Below, one piece after another: positions 1 to 7,530 of a DNA stretch of 13,321 bases; position 1 is the first letter of the stretch, and each line of letters opens with the position of its first letter. This DNA is from Cylindrotheca closterium (lineage: Eukaryota; Bacillariophyta; Bacillariophyceae; Bacillariales; Bacillariaceae): NCBI GenBank assembly GCA_933822405.4, contig CAKOGP040000835.1, forward strand, positions 1-13,321, in the 5' to 3' direction. Below the pieces are notes generated by a model, which had not been told where the DNA came from, ran no database searches, and was given only the letters and a program-made list of their open reading frames with translations. Both the position numbers and the translations under genes were made by a program.

Positions 1-123
1 TAAAAAAGGGGCTATGCCCCAAAATTGTTCATCCATCAAAAGCAACAGAAACGATTAAAGAAAAAGCCAACCTTAAAGGAAAATGCCAACCCTTCCCCTT
101 TTCTTTTTCTATAGGGTATATAT

Positions 124-297
124 AGTCTAACATGAGGAAAGACATAAGGAAGTGGCAAAACAGATTGACACTCTAGCCACTCAAATTCAAAAAAGTACCG
201 CTAGCCTGCAGGCATTGTGCGAAACAATGATCAATGAAGAGAGTCAAAAGATGCTTGAACAGTCTGGTCTTTCACTTGATGATGTTGCAGTACTCTA
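124..297 (+). pseudogene. Truncated copy of the coiled-coil end of a Myb/SANT-like gene
   Basis: This 174-bp block is a near-identical inverted copy of 12114-12287, where it forms the C-terminal half of a Myb/SANT-like protein. I count four base differences, all changing an amino acid (E/A, Q/R, L/M, E/D). The shared frame starts just after a TAA at 128-130 and encodes a charged, helix-prone segment running from HEERHKEVAKQIDTLATQ to the motif LSLDDVAVL, then TAA at 295-297. No SANT domain precedes it: upstream sequence (1-123) is unrelated to the gene and includes a pyrimidine-rich run before TATAG near 115. It is therefore a fragment, not a full gene. Function is inferred only from the fuller copy. 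Confidence 0.75.
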
Positions 298-300
298 AAT

Positions 301-326
301 AGGATATTACTTTAGGATATTACTTT
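301..326. repeat. Two tandem copies of a 13-bp repeat
   Basis: AGGATATTACTTT occurs twice head to tail immediately after the end of the 174-bp duplicated block. It may mark a slippage or repair event at the edge of the duplication; that is inference. Confidence 0.8.
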
Positions 327-473
327 AATTGCAACTCCACCTGTCTTTATGTTCAACCAAGTCCCTTCGCAGATCGAGAGTCATTGCATCATCGCTGCCG
401 TCTGATGATGATGAACATGTTGATGAAAAACTTGTAGAAGACGAGGAATAGTTGTAAGGCATCCAGGCAGTTT

Positions 474-760
474 CTACCGATGTAATTGAGTGTGAAATTG
501 ATGATTTACGGAGTTTTTTCGGCTGGGAGGCAGTGCCATCAATTTTGGATTGACGGCAAGACCAAAGAATGCTTCTTTCGAAGCATAGTCATAAAACATC
601 TGAACGTCTTCCAATTTCAGCCAATCACTGGAGATGCCCTTAGCAGTCTCTCTGACGGCTGATGGCACTCTACCCTACTGGCCCATGGCGCAGAAAACGT
701 GAAAAAGCGCGTGCAGGGACCATTCCTCTCCGAGCTGGCGCAGCTTCTTACAATTCAAAC
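474..760 (-). pseudogene. Decayed coding remnant of unknown function
   Basis: On the minus strand one frame stays open from about 760 to 474 apart from a single TAG near 683-685. It reads with protein-like composition: LRQLGEEWSLHALFHVFCAMG before the stop, and after it DWLKLEDVQMFYDYASKEAF and FGLAVNPKLMALPPSRK. There is no ATG at a sensible position, so it is probably an internal piece of a larger gene. Its upstream (right) end coincides with the left end of the foldback element at 762, which suggests that insertion cut the coding region. I do not recognise the family. It could also be a chance open frame, since it is under 100 codons. Confidence 0.35.
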
Positions 761-761
761 G

Positions 762-979
762 GGTCGTAGTTGATTCAATGATTGTGCCACCCGCAATGAT
801 CAGTCTACCCGCAAACATACAAAGATTAAGCGCGGATTGCCGATCCGCTACTACATTAAGCGCGGATTGCCAATGCGCTACTACATTAAGCGCGGATTGC
901 CAATCCGCGCTTAAATGTTTGTATCTTCGCGGGTAGACTGATCATTGCAGCTGGCACAATCATTGAATCTACTACGATC
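762..979. mobile_element. Foldback (MITE-like) element with long terminal inverted repeats
   Basis: The left arm from 762 (GGTCGTAGTTGATTCAATGA and onward) matches the reverse complement of the right arm ending at 979 (GATCGTAGTAGATTCAATGA and onward) for roughly 75 bp with few mismatches. Both arms include ATTCAATGATTGTGCCA, GCAATGATCAGTCTACCCGC and the edge of the 30-bp repeat. The 218-bp element has no coding capacity. The centre is three copies of a 30-bp repeat. I find no clear target-site duplication, so the exact ends and the transposase family remain open. It sits between a decayed coding frame and the start of a tandem array. Confidence 0.8.
820..910. repeat. Three tandem copies of a 30-bp repeat with a palindromic core
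   Basis: Units 820-849, 850-879 and 880-909 share the pattern ACTACATTAAGCGCGGATTG followed by CCAATGCGCT or a variant. In the third unit GCGCGGATTG (890-899), one spacer base and CAATCCGCGC (901-910) form a perfect inverted repeat. The first two units carry a changed right half-site. The same 30-bp repeat recurs at 3930-4040. Confidence 0.9.
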
Positions 980-988
980 TATGTTATG

Positions 989-2095
989 GTGAGCGATTGG
1001 GTCATGGCTGAGGCAATTCTGATGAGTAGAACTTGAATTGATGGGCAAGTTAGTGAGTTTTAGCTAATGCTTGTTGTGGAATTTTGATCGATCGTCATGC
1101 TTACAATGTGCTTCCACCATATAGACCCAATATAATGATTGTTCCCATCAACCAATACATACTGGTGAGCGATTGGGTCATGGCCAAAGCATTTCTGATA
1201 GGGTGGTGAGCAATGGGAGTATGGCGGAGGCAATGCTGATGTTTAGAACTTGAATTGATGGACAAGTGGTGAGTTCCAGCTGATGTTTGTTGTGGAGTTT
1301 CCATCGATCGTCATGCTTAACATGTGCCCCCGCTATATAGGTCCAATATGATCATTGTTCCAATCAACGAATACATATTGGTGACCGATTGGATTATGGT
1401 CAATGCAATTCTGACGAGTAGAACTTGAATCTATGGACAAATTGGTGAGTTTCTGTTCATAAGTTTATTTTTGTTTTCCATTGCTCTGTGCTCATCATAT
1501 GATTCTCTAATATAGTACCACTACTATGATTACTCAAATGGTTTCATGGATAATGGTGAGCGGTTGGGTCATGATGGGGGCAAATCTGATATGCAGTCTG
1601 AAATTGATTGATGAGTTTATGATTGTGAGATTATTACTTTCAGTGGATGTTTGTTTTCTTTTTTGTTGGCTTGTCATGCATACTATGTGCTTCCACACTC
1701 TGGATCAAATATATTGACTAGTTCAATGAATACACGGAGACAGTGAGTGATTGAGACATGATGGAGGGAAGTAAATCTGATGAGTAGAACTGAAATTGTT
1801 GGATGAATTTAGGAGTTCCAGCTGATGCTTCTTTGTGGTCAAGGATTTTGTTTGACTGTCATGCTTACCTATTCTTCCTCCATTGTATAGGTCAAATAGA
1901 ATTATTGCCCCAATGGATAGACAAGCAACAGTGAGGGATTGGTCATCACCTGGGCAACTCTGATTGGTGGAACTGGAATTCATCCATAGGTTTGCATGTT
2001 CCAGTTGATGGTCTGTTGGATACAATCATGGTGCTTATGCTTCCACCATATAGGTCCAATGTAATGATTGCTTCATTCAATAAAGGTAGAATAGA
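989..2095. repeat. Degenerate tandem array, unit about 175-188 bp
   Basis: A recurring start (GTGAGCGATTGGGTCATGG or a variant) is found at 989, 1165, 1206 (after a 41-bp partial unit), 1381, 1556, 1743 and 1931, giving spacings of 176, 41, 175, 175, 187 and 188. Each unit repeats the same landmarks in order: GATGAGTAGAACTTGAATT, GTCATGCTTA, GCTTCCACCATATAG, then TCCAATATAATGATTGTTCC. The copies are clearly diverged. No reading frame persists across units, so I treat it as noncoding. Each unit has a GTGAG donor-like start and an ATATAG acceptor-like motif about 40 bp before the next start. Confidence 0.8.
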
Positions 2096-2177
2096 AAATG
2101 ACTAATGACAAGGAAGTCCACCACCCATCCCTGCCGTTTGCACAAACCTTTAGCTGCACACTTCATAGACAAACACT

Positions 2178-3026
2178 TTAGGCATATGCTTCCATATCTA
2201 ACGTCATATCTGCCTTTGGGATTGGGACGTGTTTATCTCCACAATCTTGATGCATGGCCAGGTCACATACTTGACATTGGTACTTTCCAGAAACAACATC
2301 ACTTTCATTCTTGCATTTACTACCAGCTGCACAATTGGGTTGGCCTTCCTCTTCAATTTGGTCACTTGTCACTCCGTGGACCTTCCTCTTCACTTTTGTT
2401 ATTTCTATAACTACATTGGACATCAATTTTGTCAATAGATTGGCTATTGTCTTCACTAGTGTCACTAGATGTGACAAGCACACGTCTCCAAGGATAAGAC
2501 CTGACCCTGGACCTTTTCTTTATTTCTTCTTCTGAGAAATCCTCTTCATCATCAGGCTCACTTGCTTCAGTTGACATCAACCTAGGTTCATACAGCAGGA
2601 CATTTGACTTCTTCTTAGTTTGAGAAGTTGGCGTCTTCTTGGCTGATTGTCTTCTTGACATTGTTCTTCTGAGGAATCATCTTGTCTGGTAGCTTCAGTT
2701 TGCTTTACAGGGAGTTTATAGTGTAAACGATTAGGTTTCTTCTTTGCCTTATTGACCTTTATCCCCTCCTCCTGGCCAGCTTCTTCTTGCCCTCTAATTC
2801 TCTTCTTTCTCACTCTAGAAGGGCGTGTCAAGCTTGGACCCTCCTTGCATTTGAAACACCAGTAGACAATCTCCCCATTATCTTTAGGAACTTTGATGCC
2901 ACATGTTGCATGTTTGGGTAGTGGACATTTTGGACATGAATCAAGTTCCCTTTGTGAACAGTTGGTACATCTGGTTTGGCAGGCACAGATACCAAGTTTC
3001 CACAATTCATTGGCAGCATCCTTCAT
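2178..3026 (-). pseudogene. PHD-finger protein gene with two frameshifts
   Basis: Read on the minus strand from an ATG at 3026-3024. A complete Cys4-His-Cys3 PHD pattern lies at 2969-2847: CTNC, seven residues, CPKC, four residues, HATC, fourteen residues, CFKC, with W just before the last pair. PHD fingers usually bind histone tails in the nucleus. A Lys/Arg-rich linker and an acidic stretch (DDEEDFSEEE) follow. After a shift near 2660 the frame changes, and it changes again near 2370-2390. The last part (2333-2241) has C-x5-C-x12-CQVC-x4-HQDC, a second PHD-like half-finger with no final Cys pair, and ends at TAA 2178. The frame is open upstream to 3089 and could be entered from an intron ending TTAAG. 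Two shifts suggest a pseudogene or sequencing indels. The target and pathway are unknown. Confidence 0.6.
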
Positions 3027-3089
3027 GACCCTGCTAGAAAGACCCGTCAGATGAACTATGTTTCCTTGAGGTATCCTGATGCTTAACAA

Positions 3090-3345
3090 TCATTATCACA
3101 ACTGCAAGACACAGCTCCAACGCATGATAACATCAACATTCAAGGCATGATGAAGTATAAATTGGGGGACTAATATGGCGCACCTTTGGTTGCACAGACT
3201 GTGAGAGTTTCAAAAGAGCTAAAAATATTTGAAAATTATATATGACATGTATGTTATATAATGATGGTGCGCAATATTGATGAGAATTGATCTGAAATTC
3301 ATCTGATAACGGCTTTGCCTGGCAGGCGCTCTATTGAAATAGAAT
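3090..3345. other. AT-rich stretch without identifiable genes
   Basis: I see no coding frame, RNA gene or clear repeat here. It lies upstream of the PHD-finger gene and could hold its promoter or an upstream exon, but nothing specific supports that. Confidence 0.5.
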
Positions 3346-3445
3346 CCAAGAAAAACTCGGATTCAATTAATTTTCTTTCCCAAATTTGACCGGAATATTC
3401 TCACGTATGTAGAAAGTACCAGAATAGAATCCGAGTTTTCTCGGA
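3346..3445. repeat. Inverted repeat with about 20-bp arms
   Basis: The left arm at 3346-3365 (TCCAAGAAAAACTCGGATTC) matches the reverse complement of the right arm at 3427-3445 with about two differences. A perfect 13-bp core, AAAACTCGGATTC against GAATCCGAGTTTT, lies inside the arms. The loop is about 61 bp. The left arm is also internally symmetric, with GAATCC at 3343 and GGATTC at 3360. It may be a small foldback element or a transcript hairpin. Confidence 0.75.
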
Positions 3446-3502
3446 GCCACAAGTTCACATAGGAACTTGGAAAGGTTGATTTCAAGAAATTTGCTGATAG
3501 AC

Positions 3503-3874
3503 TCAGTCAGAGCGCGGAGGAAGCAAGAGAACAAGAAGATCAGCGGAGTCAAACAGTTTGTCGCCAATCATCCAGTATCCTGATTTCAAAGCTACTACCG
3601 ATATATCCATTGGCTTCTGCGTCAAGATATATAGAGGCTGGAGAAGATACGGCTCCGGTAGGAAAACAAGATCTATGGCTTTTGCAAAAAGAGTATTGCA
3701 GGGAGTTTCCTTTACAAGAACATTGAGGTTTACGGCCGCAAAGGTGCCCATATCTGCCAACGAGATTGAAAGTCCTTGGTTGCAAGGTTCCGTAAGATCT
3801 TTGTGATTCTCTAAGTAAACTTTGAACTGACAAGTCGCCAAAGATTTTTTTTGAAAAGTGCAAACAGAAAACAA
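3503..3874 (-). other. Unrecognised open frame
   Basis: This minus-strand frame of about 123 codons has a protein-like composition, with segments such as CNQGLSISLADMGTFAAVNL and PEPYLLQPLYILTQKPMDIS, and is rich in hydrophobic residues. It has no good ATG: the frame opens at a TTG, and an eight-T run near 3845 could hide a frameshift from an upstream frame that does have an ATG near 3914. Overlapping frames on both strands are also open, so a chance ORF is possible. I recognise no family. Confidence 0.2.
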
Positions 3875-3929
3875 TCAACATTTTTAGGCGCTGATTGACA
3901 ATGCCTTTTTCCATTTAGACGGTTAGGGT

Positions 3930-4040
3930 ACTAAATCAAGCGCGGATTGCCAATGCGCTACTAAATTTAGCGCGGATTGACAATTCGCTACTAAAGTAAG
4001 CGCGGATTGACAATCCGCGCTTAAATTTAAGCGCGGATTC
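3930..4040. repeat. Second array of the 30-bp palindromic repeat
   Basis: Three full units (3930-3959, 3960-3989, 3990-4019) and a partial fourth follow the pattern ACTAAATCAAGCGCGGATTG plus CCAATGCGCT or a variant, matching the array inside the foldback element at 820-910. The third unit has GCGCGGATTG (4000-4009), one base, and CAATCCGCGC (4011-4020). It runs into a perfect 22-bp palindrome at 4015-4036 made of CCGCGCTTAAA and TTTAAGCGCGG. The long flanking arms seen at 762-979 are not evident here. Confidence 0.9.
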
Positions 4041-4309
4041 GAGTAGAATGATTTCTTCTAATTTTTGTACCCACTACCCGCGCGGGTGAATCTTTTCAAA
4101 CCGTGACTTGCTGGCAATAGACAAATGGAATGACTGTCGTGGAGTGACATTTCTACGTCATGGGCCTGTAGCCCCCGGCTACTTTTATAAAAATAGTCGC
4201 AGCGCGCAAAGAAATTTCCGTTGTCGTCACAAATTTCAAAACCGTTTTGTTCATATACAAGTATATATGGAAAACTGACTTCACCACAACAACATCAATA
4301 ACTTTGCTT

Positions 4310-5532
4310 ATGCCAACGGCAAAGAAACAAAAGAAAAAGAGAACAAAAGAGGAGATTGCTGAGGCAAGTCCCATCTCTAGCTTGAAGTTTTATCGTCTAA
4401 AATACAATGTAGACCCAAATAAGCCTGTTCAAAAGAAGGTTAGTCGAAAAGGGGAAACTGAAAAGCAAAGAAAAGCTCGTTTAGCCAACGACAGACAAGA
4501 AACAAGGGCAAAGCAGAGGGAGGAGGAGGAGCAGAAGATGAATAATGCACCAGGCACTCCTGGTTTTGCTGGTTACATTCCTGGTCAAGCTAACTTTCAA
4601 GATTGCATGCCTGGTGGTAAAGCCAACTTTTCCCGCATTAAATTTGCCCCAAACCAGTCTTTTGGAGCCACCAACCTAAACCACGGCAATGGCTTTGGAG
4701 CCACCAACTTCAACACCACCCAACACAATGCTCAGGGAGGCCAAAACTTGTTCAGTCGTCATTCCTCCCAGGGGCCACCGCTACACCAGATACTTCAAAC
4801 CCAAGCTATCATGGTGCTACTGGACCGTCGCCATTTGGCTGCTATCCTTGTTCTGGCCAGTCAAAATTCAAACCAGTTTTCTGGACAAACTGGTGGTTTT
4901 CAAACTCCTCATGGCCAGTCGACAGTTGCACATGCTGGATCTGATGTGTTGATTGCGACGGCGGGGAGCAATCCACTTGTCTTTGATTTTCTTGCAAAAC
5001 AAATGGAAAGTAAGAAAGCGAAAGAGAACGCGGAGAAAATACTGAAATGCGTGAAAGGTTCCACAACAAGAAAATTGATACTGCCCGTGCCTTCAATGCT
5101 GATGAAGCCGAGAAGTTTAACGATCTAGTACAAAGTGCTAAGAAAGTTGTGCAGAAAACACCTGGCCCTGGGCCCATTCTCGCAACAAGCCTATTCTCAC
5201 CAACCAAGGCTATCGATTCCAAGCCGGCGGCAACTGGACCTAAAAAGCGATGTTGATTCGATGATTCTGCACCTGCAAGTGGCACCCGCCACACTCCATT
5301 AGGACCCCAACCCGCCGCCAACAGTCCATCAGAACGACCAACACCATCCCAACTTTTCTCTACTCCATCTTGGAGTAACCCAGCTGGTAGCGCTCGAGGG
5401 GGAGACGGTAATACTACTGTCCCTATGGAGGAGGATCAGGAGGATCAGGCTGGAGCAAAGAGATTTACTGGAGCACCACCAGTGTTCAACAATGGAAATC
5501 TCAAGCCCTCCAACACAAGAGGACGTCCTTAG
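4310..5532 (+). pseudogene. FG/GAT-rich disordered protein gene, frameshifted and interrupted
   Basis: Starts at ATG 4310 in the frame encoding MPTAKKQKKKRTKEEIAEAS. The first 95 residues are highly charged (RKGETEKQRKARLANDRQE, then a run of Glu). A low-complexity Gly/Asn/Gln/Phe region follows, with IPGQANF, PGGKANF and two FGATN motifs. The composition moves to another frame from about 4772 (GATATPDTSNPSYHGATG) and returns near 4860 (SQNSNQFSGQTGGF), so two shifts offset each other. A third shift near 5045 leads to a helical segment (ARAFNADEAEKFNDLVQSAK). TGA at 5254-5256 then interrupts, but the same frame stays open with the same Pro/Ser/Gly-rich bias to TAG at 5530-5532. FG nucleoporins have similar composition. 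A transposon-encoded gag-like or ORF1 protein is an alternative. The family is not identified. Confidence 0.5.
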
Positions 5533-5844
5533 ATGTCTTCCTACTAGACGCACCTACGTCCGAAACAAAGCATGAGACGTCCAAGAGCGGCTCTTGCTGC
5601 TGTACAATACTGTATTTTCCCTGTCCCACTAACTTTTGTGACAATCGGATAGATATAGCATAGAACCATACTCCTGTAACCAACTAATAGACTTGTATTC
5701 AAGCATATACATCTATCGGTAGTGCTAGCATTGCTACAATTACAGTATTATCAGTCTAGTCATCCAAACTGGTAGCTATAGTGTTACTAATATGTATAAT
5801 ATCGCCAGTGGCCAAAGGCACGGAGCCTAAAAAATCCATAAGGA
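5533..5844. other. Noncoding stretch after the FG-rich gene
   Basis: AT-rich with many short stops. It could contain the 3' end of the preceding gene or LTR remnants, but I see no clear TG...CA-bounded element and no coding frame. Confidence 0.4.
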
Positions 5845-6195
5845 ATGAGCAGAAAGGATATGCGATCGGAAAGCAACAAAGTAAAGGCTTTTCGCCAGCT
5901 TACGATGATGGTAGCGCCAAGGTTCCAGTATGTTCTTGTCCAGCCAAACCTCATACCAAAAGTTTCATTTTGGTCCCAAGGAATGGACTCGGTTTCACGT
6001 CATCTTTTGACCATTCACTTGTCGAGAAGTTGCCGTATCTTCGCTGATGCCAGACTTCTTTTTGAAACAAGACAGCCATATTCCAAATCAAAGAAAGAGC
6101 TTGAACAATGTGGGAAACCAGACTTGGCCCATCAGCCAATAAATAACTTGATAGATTGCACCTTGCTGGGCCGCAAATCCCGAAAAAAAAGGTAA
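5845..6195 (+). other. Unrecognised 116-codon open frame
   Basis: This frame begins with a true ATG (MSRKDMRSESNKVKAFRQL) and ends in a very basic tail (GRKSRKKR) at TAA near 6195. I recognise no domain. On the opposite strand a frame at 5951-6139, then a +1-shifted one below 5951 (VWLDKNILEPWRYHHRKLAK), also reads plausibly, so strand and reality are uncertain. Either could be debris of a mobile-element gene. Confidence 0.2.
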
Positions 6196-6471
6196 TGGGG
6201 TATGAGGTACGAGTTCTTGTTGTCTCCTTTATTCAGCACGATGACTTGACTTGTTCACAAGAGCAGACTCTGTCGCACGCTCAAGTGCCACATGGTACAG
6301 TCCACCATTCAAAATTGATACTTATTGCGTGTCATACAATACCTGTTTGGCTCGTGTGGAAAATTGGACGCTTGCGCAAGGAAGGCATCATCTTCCTCCA
6401 CATCCAATCGCTTGATGTAAGGACAGAATAACCAAAAGAACAGAAGCCGTCAACTTGGGTCTATTCACCCG

Positions 6472-6864
6472 CTAAGCAATCGTAGCTTGCGGAATGAGTT
6501 TGACTGACTTTATCCGCTGCTGCTTTGGATGCTTCGTTTGTGAGTCTTGTCGTTGTTGTTTTTTTGCATGTGTTTGTGCTTGCGATGGTTTTGAATTCAA
6601 ACCTTGAAACAAGACTCTCTTGTTATTATTTTTATCAAGGCTGCGGGAGTTGGATGGATTGGGTGGAATGGATGGACGATTCGTCACTTGGTTCAACTCC
6701 TTCTTCTTCTTGTGTTCGGTTGTCCTTACTTGGTTTAACTCCTCAGATTTGTCGTCTTGCGCGTGGTGATGACGAGAATGATTGTGCTGTTGTTTCTGTT
6801 TGAATTGCTTCCAATACTCCTGGTACCGGCTGGCAATGTTGGTGCTACGTGAGCGAGTTGGCAT
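6472..6864 (-). CDS. Hypothetical hydrophilic protein
   Basis: An ATG at 6864-6862 (minus strand) starts a frame of about 130 codons beginning MPTRSRSTNIASRYQEYWKQ and ending near 6472. It is rich in Gln, Lys, Asn, His and Ser, with almost no hydrophobic core, a HNHSRHHHAQ stretch and a short internal repeat (ELNQVRTTE, ELNQVTNRP). No motif is recognised. It is predicted to be disordered, so it may be a chance frame in biased sequence. It lies downstream of, and on the same strand as, the Copia fragment at 7100-7510, where a polyprotein spacer could sit, but no RT or RNase H follows. Confidence 0.3.
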   Translation of the reverse strand: MPTRSRSTNIASRYQEYWKQFKQKQQHNHSRHHHAQDDKSEELNQVRTTEHKKKKELNQVTNRPSIPPNPSNSRSLDKNNNKRVLFQGLNSKPSQAQTHAKKQQRQDSQTKHPKQQRIKSVKLIPQATIA

Positions 6865-7099
6865 CTTTTGATACAAAAGTAGACGTTGGTGATTTGAATT
6901 TGATGTGGCGCCCACTGACAGATAGCTGTGCGGGAGCATTCCAACCATGCACATATTTATTCAACGGAAGGAAGTGTCTTGGTTGTTAACTGAGACCATG
7001 TTGTATGAGGCCAGGCGTTGAGCGGCAAATCAGCCTCTTCTCCGTACCACGTGTGTACAGCATGCAAAGCTGGTACTTTACGCAGAGTGACTGAGTGAG

Positions 7100-7510
7100 T
7101 CAATCTGTCACCGGCACGTCAGTTTCCTTCATCCTTGCCAGGGAATCTATGACATATCTGAGGACATTCCCAGCAAGTCTGCCATTTCGGGCCGCTCCTG
7201 GTAGTAGGACAACCTTGGGTCGGGAAATCATCTTGTTAGTATTGAGGTTGAGCACTCAGTGCCCAGTACGTTGTCCCTTTGTAGGCTCAATGTAAATTGT
7301 CCCAATTGCATGAACATACTGTCCAAGTTCAGCAACCATGTCACTCTTGTAGTTGATATTGACATTATCAATGAGTTGCTGCGGACTGAAATGGGACGAG
7401 ATACTGTCTTTCTGGGGAAAGACATTCAATAGCTCGGCGGCTTGACGTCCAAGACATTCAGTGATCACCTTTGGGAACCACTTTGTAGGGTAATTGTGCA
7501 AGAGCTACTC
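7100..7510 (-). pseudogene. Copia-type retrotransposon polyprotein fragment (between integrase and RT)
   Basis: On the minus strand the frame runs from about 7510 to TGA at 7102-7100, with one internal TGA at 7258-7256. The piece before that stop contains NVFPQKDSISSHFSPQQLID, NVNINYKSDMVAELGQYVHA and the segment IEPTKGQRTG; after it comes LNLNTNKMISRPKVVLLPG. The order matches the segment of Ty1/Copia polyproteins downstream of the integrase core: FP-x-KD-x-(I/V)S...SP, N/DYK, the GxYV motif, then an L-x-T-x-K-x-I-x-R repeat before LP. The stop falls where an Arg codon (CGA to TGA) would be expected. Gag, protease, integrase catalytic core, RT and RNase H are absent. It is a short dead remnant meeting the opposite-strand RT gene. 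Confidence 0.65.
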
Positions 7511-7530
7511 TGACTCTTTGTCCTATTGTT

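Noticed and set aside
8..20. Small hairpin GGGGC-TAT-GCCCC at the window start
   Set aside because: Only a 5-bp stem, with no associated gene end; not a supported terminator in a eukaryotic context.
326..451. Short plus-strand frame ending in an acidic tail (SDDDEHVDEKLVEDEE)
   Set aside because: It looks like a protein C-terminus but is only about 40 codons, has no start and no neighbouring frame to join; too little to call a gene.
1723..2025. 100-codon minus-strand frame inside the tandem array
   Set aside because: It spans diverged repeat units, is not conserved between them and has no recognisable motif.
820..4040. CRISPR-like reading of the 30-bp repeats
   Set aside because: Units are directly adjacent with no unique spacers, only three per array, and the context is eukaryotic.
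4247..4309. N-terminal extension of the FG-rich frame upstream of ATG 4310
   Set aside because: The upstream frame begins at TTG. The first ATG at 4310 gives a sensible hydrophilic start, so the extension was left out.
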